A DNA stretch of 64,000 nt from PALSA-612 sp963776735 (GCA_963776735.1 CAVZNV010000018.1:248001-312000); one strand, 5' to 3'. Shown: positions 1-8,798, numbered from the stretch's first letter. The notes: generated by a model from the letters alone, not told the origin. A program made the numbers and translations.

Positions 1-168
1 ACGAAGCGCGGCGCGCGACCGATCTGCGTGCACGCCGCCTGGCGGACGATGCCGGAGACCGCCGTCGAGATCGTCCTCTCGGTCACCGGCCAGATGCGAA
101 CGCCGGAGCCGATGCGCGCCGCGCGCTCCACCGCCCGCCTCGCGCGGGCCCGCGACCGCGCCGGTTGA
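1..168 (+). CDS. nfi: Endonuclease V, C-terminal fragment
   Basis: Only the last 55 codons are in the window; the frame is open from base 1 to TGA at 166-168. The fragment reads RPICVHAAWRTMPETAVEIV and ends TPEPMRAAR plus an Arg/Ala-rich tail. Its layout matches the end of bacterial endonuclease V, where a P-[VIL]-x-V-x-x-G/A-x-R segment precedes an ETA-x-x-x-V helix and a TPEP-x-R motif. Endonuclease V nicks DNA 3' of deoxyinosine during repair. The catalytic N-terminal part lies outside the window, so activity cannot be judged. The next gene starts 37 bp downstream on the same strand. Confidence 0.68.
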   Translation, partial: TKRGARPICVHAAWRTMPETAVEIVLSVTGQMRTPEPMRAARSTARLARARDRAG

Positions 169-205
169 CGAGCCAGACGAGGATGGGAGAATCGCCCGGA
201 CGAGC

Positions 206-3031
206 GTGTCCGGCACCCGTGGTCACCCGCCAGTCCGCGCGAGCGGAATCCGCCGCAGGCTGAGGCTGCCGCGGTTCGGAGCGGCTCCGAAGCCGGCAGA
301 TCGGGCGTACCACGCGTTCATCTCCTACAACCGAGCTGCGGACGGCCATCTCGCGGTTGCAGTCCAGCGTGGACTCCAACGCTTCGCCAAGCCGTGGTTC
401 CGTGCGCGTGCGTTGCGCGTGTTCCGGGACGACGCGAGCCTCTCGGCCCAACCCAGTCTCTGGTCGACGATCGTCGAGGCGCTCGACAGCTCCCGCTACC
501 TGATCCTGCTCGCGTCCCCTGAATCGGCCGCCTCGCCGTGGGTGACGAAAGAGGTTGGCCACTGGTGCGGACGGGACGTCCGGCGGCCGTACCTGCTGAT
601 CGCGCTGACCGGCGGCGAGATCAGCTGGAGCACCGAGGCGAACGACTTCGACTGGTCGACGACGACAGCCTTGACGCCGATGCTGCGCGGAATGTTCGAC
701 GACCAGCCTCGCTACGTGGATCTTCGCTGGGCGCGGACCTCCGAGTCGCTCTCGCTCGCCTACCCGGGCTTCCGGGACGCCATCGCCGATCTCGCGGCGA
801 CGATCCATGGCGTCCCGAAGGACGAGATCGCCGGCGAGGAGGTGAGGCAGCACCGGCGGACCGTACGCATCGCATGGACCGCGGGCGTCGGTCTCGGTCT
901 GCTGGCCGCGGCTGCACTCATCCTCGGCATCGTCGCGTTGGGCGAGAAGGATCGAGCGCAGTCGGAAACGCGTCGCGCGAGTTTGCAGGCCGCAGGGGCC
1001 GAAGCCGACAACGTGCTTGCCACCCAGCCCGACCTCGGCCTGCTTCTGGGCCTCGCGGCTTACCGGTTGTCATCGATCCCCGCGGCGCAGACGCGTGGCG
1101 TCCTCGTCGACGCTCTCGCGAAGACGCGCGGCCTGAAGGCGCTGCTCCGCGGCCACCTCGGCGCCGACGAGCACGTCGCGTTCAGTCAAGACGGCAACAC
1201 GCTGGTGTCGGTTGCCGAGGACGGCACCGCCCGGCTCTGGGATGTGAGGACCAGACGTGAGCGCGGCCCGCCGTTCCGGTCGGGCCACGGCGCCGTGTTC
1301 GCCGTTGCGCTCAGCCCGGACGGGCGAACCCTTGCTCTGATGGGGGCCAGCGTGCAGCTCTGGGACGTCCCGTCGCGGCGTCTCCGGACGACGCTGCAGG
1401 TGGACGGGTTCGATGGTCTCGCATTCAGCCCCGACGGTCGGTATCTCGCCGCAGCAGGCATAGACGGGACGGTCTCCGTGGTCGATCTCCGTGGCGACTC
1501 TGTTCGCCGGCTCAGGACGACCTCGACCGCCGGCGGTGTCGAAACCCTCTCGTTCAGCGGCAACGGTCGCCTCCTCGCGATCGGCGGACTCGACGGCTCG
1601 GTCACGCTTGCGGACACGGATGGCCGCGTCCTACGCATCCTCCCGACGAACGGCAACTCGCGGGTCGTGTCCGTCGCGTTCGGGCCGGGCGATCGCCTGC
1701 TCGCCGCGGGCGCCCAGGACGCCAGCATGACCGTATGGAACCTGGAACAGCCGGATTCAGCGCCGTCGACCCTCAGCGAGACCTACCTGCCCGGCGCCGG
1801 AGTCGTCGCGGTGGCGTTCGCCCCGGACGGCACGCTCGTCTCCGTGACCGGCGACGGCGTCGTCCGGCGGCGCGACGCTGCGACAGGCGCGGACGTATCG
1901 GCTCCGTCGAGCCTGGGTGACTTCGCAGGCAACGACGGAGTCGCCTTCGACCGTACTGGCTCCGCCGTCGCCGCCGGCACCGAATCCGGGACGATCCGGA
2001 TCTGGCGCGTGGGCGGGGACCTCGACGTAGAAGCTTCGCAGCCGCCGGGGAAGAGCGTCTTCGCCGTCGCGTTCCAGCCCGGCGGACAGATGCTCGCGGC
2101 GTCGGGCGACGACGAGCGGATCCACACGTGGGAATCGGCGACCGGACGCCCTGCGAGATCGTGGCCGGCGCAGTCGGTGCGCGTGCTCGCGCTCGCGTTC
2201 AGCCCGGACGGCTCGCTCCTGGCCTCCGGCGGGTACGGCGGCGTCCGGTTGTGGAACGCCAAGACGCACAAGCGGGTCGGCCCTCCTTTGATCCAGGGCG
2301 CCGTGGTCAGCGCGCTCGCCTTCAGTCCCAGCGGAAGGCTGATCGCCTCGGCCGGCTGGGACGGGTACATCCGAGTCTGGCGGGTTTCCGACGGGAAGGA
2401 GATGAGGCCCCGAATGCGGCACGGAACTCCTTCGAGCCACGCGATCGCACTGTCCTTCGAGGGCGAGCGGACGCTCCGGTCTGCCGGTTCGACCGGCGGT
2501 GTCCGGGTCTGGTCGCTACCGGACGGGAGGCAGCTTCCGAGCAGAATCGAGCATGGGATCGACGCGAGTCAGACGGTCGCCTTCGGCCCGGACGCCGCGA
2601 CTGTCGCAGAAGGCGGTGTGAGCGGCGTCATCCGGATCAGACGGCTCGTGGACGGCCGAGACGTTGTTCCCCGGATGGCGCAGGGGTCGAGGGTGGAGGC
2701 GGCCACGTTCAGTCCCGACGGGAAGACGCTCGCGACGGTCGGCTTCGATCGTGTGGTCCGGTTGTGGGACGTGGCGACGGGACTCCAGCTCGGCACCGGA
2801 CTGCCGAACGTGTCGAACAGCGAGGCGCTCGCGTTCAGCGCGAATGGGGAGACGCTCGCGGTCGCCGGCGACGACGGAACCGTCCGCCTCTGGCGCCCGC
2901 TTCCGTCAGGCTCCGGTGCGGCGGCCGTCATCCGGTCCGACTTCTGCCGGGTCGCCGGCCGCGACCTGACGCAGGCCGAGTGGCGTCAGTTCGTGCCCGG
3001 GGTGGGCTATCGGAAGGTTTGCGCGACCTGA
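206..3031 (+). CDS. TIR domain - transmembrane - 14x WD40 protein
   Basis: A 941-residue GTG-start protein. Residues 32-200 form a TIR domain: beta-A YHAFISYN (35-42), the RVFRDD segment (71-76), and SPWVTKEV with W112 and E116, which places a glutamate where NAD-hydrolysing TIR domains carry their catalytic Glu. One hydrophobic helix spans about 224-247, and a short helix (about 250-310) follows. Fourteen WD40 repeats, counted by blade ends such as GTARLWDV and TVRLWRP, run from about 311 to 905, enough for two seven-bladed propellers. The last 35 residues (FCRVAGRDLTQAEW then GYRKVCAT) resemble a C-terminal tail common on bacterial WD40 signalling proteins. Flanking genes are housekeeping, with no obvious partner effector. 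Role unknown: a membrane-anchored sensor with a possible NADase or adaptor TIR domain is an inference. Confidence 0.85.
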   Translation: MSGTRGHPPVRASGIRRRLRLPRFGAAPKPADRAYHAFISYNRAADGHLAVAVQRGLQRFAKPWFRARALRVFRDDASLSAQPSLWSTIVEALDSSRYLILLASPESAASPWVTKEVGHWCGRDVRRPYLLIALTGGEISWSTEANDFDWSTTTALTPMLRGMFDDQPRYVDLRWARTSESLSLAYPGFRDAIADLAATIHGVPKDEIAGEEVRQHRRTVRIAWTAGVGLGLLAAAALILGIVALGEKDRAQSETRRASLQAAGAEADNVLATQPDLGLLLGLAAYRLSSIPAAQTRGVLVDALAKTRGLKALLRGHLGADEHVAFSQDGNTLVSVAEDGTARLWDVRTRRERGPPFRSGHGAVFAVALSPDGRTLALMGASVQLWDVPSRRLRTTLQVDGFDGLAFSPDGRYLAAAGIDGTVSVVDLRGDSVRRLRTTSTAGGVETLSFSGNGRLLAIGGLDGSVTLADTDGRVLRILPTNGNSRVVSVAFGPGDRLLAAGAQDASMTVWNLEQPDSAPSTLSETYLPGAGVVAVAFAPDGTLVSVTGDGVVRRRDAATGADVSAPSSLGDFAGNDGVAFDRTGSAVAAGTESGTIRIWRVGGDLDVEASQPPGKSVFAVAFQPGGQMLAASGDDERIHTWESATGRPARSWPAQSVRVLALAFSPDGSLLASGGYGGVRLWNAKTHKRVGPPLIQGAVVSALAFSPSGRLIASAGWDGYIRVWRVSDGKEMRPRMRHGTPSSHAIALSFEGERTLRSAGSTGGVRVWSLPDGRQLPSRIEHGIDASQTVAFGPDAATVAEGGVSGVIRIRRLVDGRDVVPRMAQGSRVEAATFSPDGKTLATVGFDRVVRLWDVATGLQLGTGLPNVSNSEALAFSANGETLAVAGDDGTVRLWRPLPSGSGAAAVIRSDFCRVAGRDLTQAEWRQFVPGVGYRKVCAT

Positions 3032-3081
3032 AAGGACTCGCTCGCCCCCGAATGTCGGTCACGGCCGACTGCGGTGCGACA

Positions 3082-6000
3082 ATGACCCTCCCCGTGGCCG
3101 CGACGTACGTCCATCTCCACGTCCACTCCGAGTACTCGATCCTCGACGGAGCCTGCCGCATTCCCGAGCTGGCGGCCCGCGCTGCCGAGCTCGAGATGCC
3201 GGCCGTGGCGCTCACGGACCACGGCTCGCTCGCCGGCTCGGTCGAGCTCTACCGGGAGGCGGGCAAGCAGGGCGTGAAGCCGATCGTCGGCTGCGAGGTC
3301 TACCTCGCGGACGATCGCCGTGCCCAGGCGAAGGGCTACGCGCACCTGACGCTGCTGGCCGAGTCGCACGAGGGCTACTCGAACCTGATCAAGCTCTCCT
3401 CGCTCGGTTACCTCGAGGGCTACTACTACAAGCCGCGGGTCGACTGGGAGCTGCTCGACCGCCATGCCAAGGGACTCGTGTGCCTGTCCGGCTGCCTCTC
3501 CGGTCGCGTCTCGCGCGCGCTCGAGGAGAACCGGCCCGACGACGCGGCAGCCGACCTCGACCGTCTCGTCCAGATCTTCGGGCGCGACTCCACCTACGTC
3601 GAGATCCAGAACGCGGGCCTCGCCGAGCAGGCGCGCATCAACCCGCTGCTCGCGAAACTCGCCGCCGAAACCGGCCTGCCCCTTGTCGCGACCGGCGACG
3701 TCCACTACCTCCGGCACGAGGACGCGTACTCGCACGAGGCGCTGCTCTGCATCCAGTCGGGCGACTCGCTCAAGAACCCGAACCACTGGAAGTTCGACAC
3801 CGACCAGTTCTACTTCAAGACCGCGGAGGAGATGGCGACCGACTTCCCTGGGCATGCGGACGCGCTCGCGCGCACGCTCGAGATCGCGGAGCGCTGCTCG
3901 GTCGAGATCGAGCTCGGCAAGATCCTGCTGCCGAAGTTCCCGCTGCCCGAGGGCAAGGACGCGTTCGACGAGCTCGTCGAGCAGTGCGAGGCCGGCCTCG
4001 TCGAGCGGTACGGGAAGGAGACGCCCGAGCTGCGCGAGCGGCTGCAGTTCGAGCTCAAGACCGTCCGCGAGATGGGCTTCGCCGACTACTTCCTGATCGT
4101 CTCCGACTTCGTCAACTTCGCGAAGCGGAACGGGATCTCCGTCGGGCCGGGACGCGGCTCCGCGGCCGGCAGCCTCGCCGCCTACTGCCTGAACATCACC
4201 GACGTCGACCCGATGCGGTACGGCCTCCTGTTCGAGCGCTTCCTCAACCCGGCCCGCAAGGACCTACCGGACATGGACATCGACTTCGCCGTCGCCGGGC
4301 GTGACCGTGTCATCAACTACGTCGCGGAGAAGTACGGCCGCGACCGAGTCGCGCAGATCATCACCTTCTCGACGATGATGGCCCGCGCCGCCGTCCGGGA
4401 CGCCGGCCGGGTCCTCGAGATCCCGTACGGCACGGTCGACAAGATCGCGAAGCTCATTCCCGAGGGTCCCAAGGTCTACCTCGAGGAGAGCCTCAAACCC
4501 GGCCAGGAGCTTCGCGCCGCCTACGACGCCGACCCGGTCGTCCGCGAGATCGTCGACCTGGCGAAGCCGCTGGAGGGGCTCGTCCGCGCCGACTCGATCC
4601 ACGCAGCCGGCGTCGTCATCGCCGACCGGCCGCTCACCGATGTCGTCCCGCTGCAGCAGAAGGGCTCCGACATGGAGGTCGTGACGCAGCTCGGGATGCA
4701 CGACGTCGTCGCGCTCGGACTCCTGAAGATCGACTTCCTCGGCCTGCGCAACCTCGACGTCATCGACCAGACCGTCGAGCTGATCGGCGGCGCGTTCGAC
4801 ATCGACGAGATCTCGCTCGACGACAGGAAGACGTTCGAGATGCTCGCCCGCGGTGACGCCACCGGGGTGTTCCAGTTCGAGTCGTCCGGCATGCGCGAGG
4901 CGCTGCGGCAGATCAAGCCCACCGAGTTCGAGGATCTGATCGCGCTCAGCGCCCTCTACCGGCCGGGGCCGATGGCGTACATCCCCGGCTACGCGCGCCG
5001 CAAGAACGGCCAGGAGCAGGTCACGTACATCGACCCGCGCCTCGAGGAGATCACGAAGGGCACGTACGGGATCTGCGTCTACCAGGAGCAGTACATGCAG
5101 ATCGCCAAGCAGATCGCCGGCTTCACGCCTGCCGAGGCGGAGACCCTGCGCTACGCGATCGGCAAGAAGGTCCACGAGCTGATGGCGTCGCTCGAGGGCA
5201 AGTTCCGGGAGGGCTGCGCCGCGTCCGGGACGAGCGAAAGCGTCACGCAGCAGCTCTGGGCCGACATGCAGCAGTCGAAGGACTACTCGTTCAACAAAGC
5301 GCACTCGGCCTGCTACGCGCTGATCGCCTACCGCACCGCGTACCTGAAGGCGCACCACACGGCGCAGTACATGGCCGCGCTGATCTCGTCCGTGATGAAC
5401 ACCAAGGACCGCGTGCCGTTCTACGTTAACGCGTGCAGCGAGATCGGCATCGAGGTGCTCCCGCCCGACGTGAACGTGTCACAGGTCGACTTCGCCGTCG
5501 TCGAGGGGAAGATCCGTTTCGGCCTGAACGCGGTCAAGAACGTGGGCGAGGCGGCGTGTCGCGCGATCGTGGCGGCACGCGAGGAGGGCGGCGCCTTCAC
5601 GTCGATCTGGCAGTTCACGGACCGTGTCGACCCGCAGGTGGTCAACAAACGTGCGCTGGAATCGCTCGTCAAGTGCGGAGCGCTCGACTCGACCGGTGCG
5701 TCGCGGCGCGGCATGTTCGAGGTGCTCGAGAACGCGCTGTCGTGGGGCGGGCGCCAGCAGGCCGACCGTTTGGCGGGCCAGTCGTCGATCTTCGACACGC
5801 TCGGTGACGAGCCGGAGGCGCCGCGCGAGCGGCACCACCCGCCGATCGCGGCCGAGGAGTACGAGAAGGGCGAGCTGCTCCGGCTCGAGAAGGAGACGCT
5901 CGGCCTCTACGTCTCCGAACACCCGCTCGACCGGGTCCGCGACCAGCTTCGTCGCCGCGTCGACCTGCCGCTCGCCGAGCTCGAACGCCGTCGCGACGGC

Positions 6001-6486
6001 GAGGTGGTGACGATCGGCGGCATCGTCTCGACGCTCAAGCAGCTGACGACGAAGAAGGGCGACCCGATGGTCTTCGCACGGCTCGACGACCTCACCGGCG
6101 GCGCCGAGATCGTCGTGTTCAACTCGGTCTACGCCGCGTCGCGCGAGCTGCTCGAGGCCGACCGCATCCTCGTCGTCAGGGGCCGTGTCGACCACAAGCA
6201 GGAGGGCGAGACGAAGCTGATCGCGATCGAGGTCGCCGAGTTCGAGGAGTCCCGCCCGGCCGAGCTCGTGCGGCTCAAGGTCGACGCCCGCCGCGCACCG
6301 GCCGGCATCGTGCGCGACCTCTCGCACGTCGTGAAGGACTTCCCCGGCGAGGCGAAGGTCGTGCTCGCGCTCGAGACCTCGGAGGGCATGCGGACGCTCG
6401 AGCTCGGCCCCGGTTACCGCGTCGCGCCGGTGCCGGACTTCTACGCCGAGGTGAAGGCGCTCCTCGGCGAGGCAGCCGTCACCTAG
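3082..6486 (+). CDS. dnaE: DNA polymerase III subunit alpha
   Basis: The replicative DNA polymerase catalytic subunit, 1134 residues, close to the family size. It opens with a PHP domain (HLHVHSEYS at 11-19) followed by the C-family palm; the catalytic pair is D397 and D399 in PDMDIDF (396-402). A fingers region, helix-hairpin-helix region and C-terminal OB fold (about 975-1045, starting VVTIGGIVSTLKQL) follow. The PHP histidines look intact. Start choice is open: ATG 3052, ATG 3082 or GTG 3094. GTG 3094 would put MAAT directly before YVHLHVH, as in many DnaE proteins, and a GACAAT sequence at 3078-3083 could be a leaderless -10 for it. The stop overlaps by 3 bp the stop of a small convergent gene. 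Confidence 0.97.
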   Translation: MTLPVAATYVHLHVHSEYSILDGACRIPELAARAAELEMPAVALTDHGSLAGSVELYREAGKQGVKPIVGCEVYLADDRRAQAKGYAHLTLLAESHEGYSNLIKLSSLGYLEGYYYKPRVDWELLDRHAKGLVCLSGCLSGRVSRALEENRPDDAAADLDRLVQIFGRDSTYVEIQNAGLAEQARINPLLAKLAAETGLPLVATGDVHYLRHEDAYSHEALLCIQSGDSLKNPNHWKFDTDQFYFKTAEEMATDFPGHADALARTLEIAERCSVEIELGKILLPKFPLPEGKDAFDELVEQCEAGLVERYGKETPELRERLQFELKTVREMGFADYFLIVSDFVNFAKRNGISVGPGRGSAAGSLAAYCLNITDVDPMRYGLLFERFLNPARKDLPDMDIDFAVAGRDRVINYVAEKYGRDRVAQIITFSTMMARAAVRDAGRVLEIPYGTVDKIAKLIPEGPKVYLEESLKPGQELRAAYDADPVVREIVDLAKPLEGLVRADSIHAAGVVIADRPLTDVVPLQQKGSDMEVVTQLGMHDVVALGLLKIDFLGLRNLDVIDQTVELIGGAFDIDEISLDDRKTFEMLARGDATGVFQFESSGMREALRQIKPTEFEDLIALSALYRPGPMAYIPGYARRKNGQEQVTYIDPRLEEITKGTYGICVYQEQYMQIAKQIAGFTPAEAETLRYAIGKKVHELMASLEGKFREGCAASGTSESVTQQLWADMQQSKDYSFNKAHSACYALIAYRTAYLKAHHTAQYMAALISSVMNTKDRVPFYVNACSEIGIEVLPPDVNVSQVDFAVVEGKIRFGLNAVKNVGEAACRAIVAAREEGGAFTSIWQFTDRVDPQVVNKRALESLVKCGALDSTGASRRGMFEVLENALSWGGRQQADRLAGQSSIFDTLGDEPEAPRERHHPPIAAEEYEKGELLRLEKETLGLYVSEHPLDRVRDQLRRRVDLPLAELERRRDGEVVTIGGIVSTLKQLTTKKGDPMVFARLDDLTGGAEIVVFNSVYAASRELLEADRILVVRGRVDHKQEGETKLIAIEVAEFEESRPAELVRLKVDARRAPAGIVRDLSHVVKDFPGEAKVVLALETSEGMRTLELGPGYRVAPVPDFYAEVKALLGEAAVT

Positions 6487-6647
6487 TTTTCTGCCGGAGG
6501 GGCCTGATCGTCCGGGTGCCGGTGGTGCTCGACGCGCTCCTCGACCGCCTCGACCTCGTCCTCGGGGGCGATGCCCTCCTGGGCGAACTCGACCGTCTCC
6601 TGGTCGCGCTCCCGTGACCAGCGGCGGAAGATGTCCTTCAGCGACAC
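6483..6647 (-). CDS. Small charged hypothetical protein (54 aa)
   Basis: A 54-codon GTG-start frame reading MSLKDIFRRWSRERDQ at the start and ending HHRHPDDQAPPAEN. It has a basic amphipathic start, a long acidic middle (EEGIAPEDEVEAVEERVEH when read through) and a His/Pro-rich tail; no cysteines or membrane segment. It begins 12 bp after the VOC gene stop, so it is probably the second gene of that unit, and its stop codon overlaps the dnaE stop on the other strand. No clear Shine-Dalgarno is visible. I do not recognise a family beyond a resemblance to other small highly charged actinobacterial proteins. Confidence 0.5.
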   Translation of the reverse strand: MSLKDIFRRWSRERDQETVEFAQEGIAPEDEVEAVEERVEHHRHPDDQAPPAEN

Positions 6648-6659
6648 GTTGCCGGGAGA

Positions 6660-7091
6660 CTAGTCGGCCAGGCCCTTGGCGCGCAGCTCGCCTAGCGCCC
6701 GGTCGGACTTGTCGAGATCGGCCAGGCCCATCCCTTGGAGGATCCGCGGCGTCTTCGTGAACTGCACGTCGCGGTAGTCGACGATCTGCCAGTGGTTGCC
6801 GGACGGGTCGAGGAAGTCGTTGTCGCCGATCATCCGCGCGCCGGCGGCGCGGGCGCGCTCGAGGGTCTCCTCGCGCCCGTCGACGACGAGGCCGATGTGT
6901 CGCTCCGCGTCTGGCGGCTGGTGCCTGCCTGCGGACAGCGCGATGAACTGGTCTCCGAGGTCGACGAACGCCATCGAGCCGCTGCTACCGCGAAGCGTCA
7001 GCTCGCCGAACAGCTGCTCGAAGAACGCGAGCGCCTCGTCGATCGAGGTCACCTCGACGGCCACGTGGTTGATCCCGACCGGCCGTGGCAT
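6660..7091 (-). CDS. VOC (glyoxalase/bleomycin-resistance fold) protein
   Basis: A 143-residue single-domain vicinal-oxygen-chelate protein. It starts MPRPVGINHVAVEVTSIDEA, the usual first beta-alpha unit with a His metal ligand (H9), and carries LDPSGNHWQIVDY near residue 100, the usual fourth-strand signature. These folds bind a divalent metal and act on or bind small electrophiles or antibiotics; substrate cannot be told from sequence. A C-terminal 25-residue extension (LADLDKSDRALGELRAKGLAD) is outside the core fold. It is divergent from an ECF sigma factor gene and has its own -10-like hexamer at 7100-7105. Confidence 0.85.
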   Translation of the reverse strand: MPRPVGINHVAVEVTSIDEALAFFEQLFGELTLRGSSGSMAFVDLGDQFIALSAGRHQPPDAERHIGLVVDGREETLERARAAGARMIGDNDFLDPSGNHWQIVDYRDVQFTKTPRILQGMGLADLDKSDRALGELRAKGLAD

Positions 7092-7099
7092 GGAACGGG

Positions 7100-7105
7100 A
7101 GCCTA
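7100..7105 (-). promoter_or_regulatory. -10 element of VOC gene
   Basis: TAGGCT on the minus strand, 8 bp before the ATG at 7091. The same bases give TAGCTT (7104-7109) on the plus strand, so the central TA is shared by two opposed hexamers. Confidence 0.5.
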
Positions 7106-7125
7106 GCTTCCGGTGTACTAGCGGT

Positions 7126-7689
7126 GTGGTGGGCCGGCCACGTGCCGACAGGGAGCTCGTCGCGTGCGCGAAGCGCGGCGACGTCGCCGCCTACGAGGAG
7201 CTCGTGCGAAGACACCAGGGGATCGCGCTCAGAACCGCCTACCTGTTCGCCGGCGACTCGTCCGATGCCCAGGAGGCAGCGCAGGACGCGTTCCTGAAGG
7301 CGTATCGCGCGCTCGGCCGCTTCCGGCCGGACGCACCGTTTCGGCCCTGGCTCCTACGGATCGTGGCCAACGAGGCGCGGAACCGGCGGCGTGCGGCGGG
7401 ACGGCGGCAGGCGGCAGTGCTCCGCGCCGCGGCGGACGCGGCCCCGGGGGACGCGGCCCCGTCCCCCGAGGCGGCGGTCGTCTCGGCCGAGCGGCGCGCC
7501 GAGCTCCTCGAGGCGCTCGGCCGACTCGGGGACGACCACAGGCTCGTTCTCTCCTGCCGCTACCTGCTCGAGCTGTCGGAAGAGGAGACCGCCGCTGCGC
7601 TCGGTGTGCGGCGCGGCACGGTCAAGTCGCGGCTGGTGCGTGCGCTCGAACGGCTGCGCGCCGAGCTGCCGGAGGGCACCGATGGCTGA
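7126..7689 (+). CDS. ECF-type RNA polymerase sigma factor
   Basis: A 187-residue group 4 sigma factor. Region 2 (about residues 8-85) shows AYEELVRRHQGIALRTAYL and the DAQEAAQDAFLKAYRALGRF segment; region 4 (about 130-180) shows LSEEETAAALGVRRGTVKSR, the -35-recognition helix-turn-helix. The linker is Ala/Pro/Arg-rich. Two GTG codons (7126, 7129) can serve as start. The stop overlaps the ATG of the next gene by 8 bp, which fits a sigma/anti-sigma pair that must be made in fixed ratio. The regulon is unknown. Confidence 0.88.
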   Translation: MVGRPRADRELVACAKRGDVAAYEELVRRHQGIALRTAYLFAGDSSDAQEAAQDAFLKAYRALGRFRPDAPFRPWLLRIVANEARNRRRAAGRRQAAVLRAAADAAPGDAAPSPEAAVVSAERRAELLEALGRLGDDHRLVLSCRYLLELSEEETAAALGVRRGTVKSRLVRALERLRAELPEGTDG

Positions 7690-8356
7690 GCTCGACCGCG
7701 AGCTGCGCGGCCTCGCCGCCTACGTCGAGCTCCCCGCCGAGCGCGACCTCTGGCCGGCCGTGGAGGCGCGGCTCGGGACGCGGTCGCGCCGCCCCCGGCT
7801 TCGGATTGCCGTCGCGATCGCAGTCGCGGCGGCAGTCGCCGTCGGCATCGCGTTCGCGGTCCCGCCTGCACGGTCGGCGATCCTCCGTTTCTTCGGGCTG
7901 GAGGGGGTGAGCATCGTCCGGGTCGACCACCTCCCGTCCGTCCGGGCGAACCCGGAGGTCTACGGCTCCCGGACGACGCTCGACGGCGCCGAGCGCGTCC
8001 TCGGCTTCCGGCCTCGTCTCCCGAACCTCGGCTCGGCGCCGCGGCTGTACGTCGATCCCTCCCACCAGGCGTTTCTCGCCGTCTACGGCCGTCCGGTCCG
8101 GCTCCGGCTCGAGGAGACGCGATTCGGCGTGTTCCGAAAGATCATCTCGGCGACCCAGCCGGTGGACCGGGTGGTGGTCGGCGGGGATCCCGGCCTCTGG
8201 CTCGAGGGCGACCACGTGTTCTCGGACTTCTTCGGCCAGCCGCGCCTCGCCGGGAACGCGCTGCTCTGGCTGCACGACGGGGTCACGTACCGCCTCGAGG
8301 GCCGTTTGACAAGGCAGCAGGCACTCAGGATCGCGCGCTCTGTCGGCTCCGGCTGA
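7682..8356 (+). CDS. Single-pass membrane protein, probable anti-sigma factor
   Basis: 224 residues. A short cytoplasmic N-terminus (1-40) precedes one transmembrane helix at about 41-60 (RIAVAIAVAAAVAVGIAFAV) and a 160-residue external domain without cysteines. The start ATG lies inside the end of the ECF sigma gene, so the two are translationally coupled. The arrangement matches ECF sigma genes followed by membrane anti-sigma factors with a DUF4367-like outer domain. The N-terminal part lacks the HxxxCxxC zinc motif of ZAS-type anti-sigma factors, so the function is inferred mainly from position and topology. Confidence 0.65.
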   Translation: MAELDRELRGLAAYVELPAERDLWPAVEARLGTRSRRPRLRIAVAIAVAAAVAVGIAFAVPPARSAILRFFGLEGVSIVRVDHLPSVRANPEVYGSRTTLDGAERVLGFRPRLPNLGSAPRLYVDPSHQAFLAVYGRPVRLRLEETRFGVFRKIISATQPVDRVVVGGDPGLWLEGDHVFSDFFGQPRLAGNALLWLHDGVTYRLEGRLTRQQALRIARSVGSG

Positions 8357-8447
8357 GCCGTTCTTGAGCGACCCGATCCCTCGTTCGGGGGACATCCAAT
8401 GGGGGTCGCGAGACGAACAAGAGTCAGACACCATTGGAGGTAAGGGA

Positions 8448-8651
8448 ATGTCGACCACCGAAGTCCACGAGCACGTCGAGACCGAGAACGAGCGCGTCTC
8501 TCGCTGGCGCGCCGAGGAGCTCGAGCGGGCCGGCTACGACCTGAGCGCCGCCGCGGTGCTCGCCGCCTCGTCCGCCGTCGACCTTCACCGCGCCATCGCG
8601 CTGCTTGAACGCGGCTGTCCGCAGGACGTCGCGATGCAGATTCTTCTCTAA
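8448..8651 (+). CDS. Small hypothetical protein (67 aa)
   Basis: ATG at 8448 is preceded by a strong Shine-Dalgarno (GGAGG at 8436-8440), which fixes this start over an upstream in-frame ATG at 8364. The protein is acidic at the N-terminus (STTEVHEHVETENERVSRW) and then forms an Ala/Leu-rich helical segment with the motif HRAIALLERGCPQDVAMQIL. One cysteine, no membrane segment. Similar short RAEEL...GYD...LL-x-x-GCP proteins occur in actinobacteria, where they have no assigned role. Downstream bases 8652-8844 hold no gene, only an inverted repeat and a promoter. Confidence 0.7.
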   Translation: MSTTEVHEHVETENERVSRWRAEELERAGYDLSAAAVLAASSAVDLHRAIALLERGCPQDVAMQILL

Positions 8652-8798
8652 GTCGGTCGCGCGGCTCGCGCTCGAGGCTCCTTCCCGCCGGTAGCGCCAG
8701 CCTCGATCCCGTCGTGTCGCGCGGCATCCGCCGCCGATGCCGGCGTTGCCGGCGTCGGCCGCTACGGACGTTGTGGTGCCGACTAGGGAAGGGGGCTC

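Noticed and set aside
206..3031. Thoeris or other multigene TIR defence system
   Set aside because: No ThsA-like, STING, SAVED, caspase or other partner gene flanks the TIR gene; neighbours are endonuclease V and dnaE.
3120..6480. Long open frames antisense to dnaE and to other large genes
   Set aside because: High-GC third positions leave the opposite strand open; none has domain similarity, a start signal or promoter of its own.
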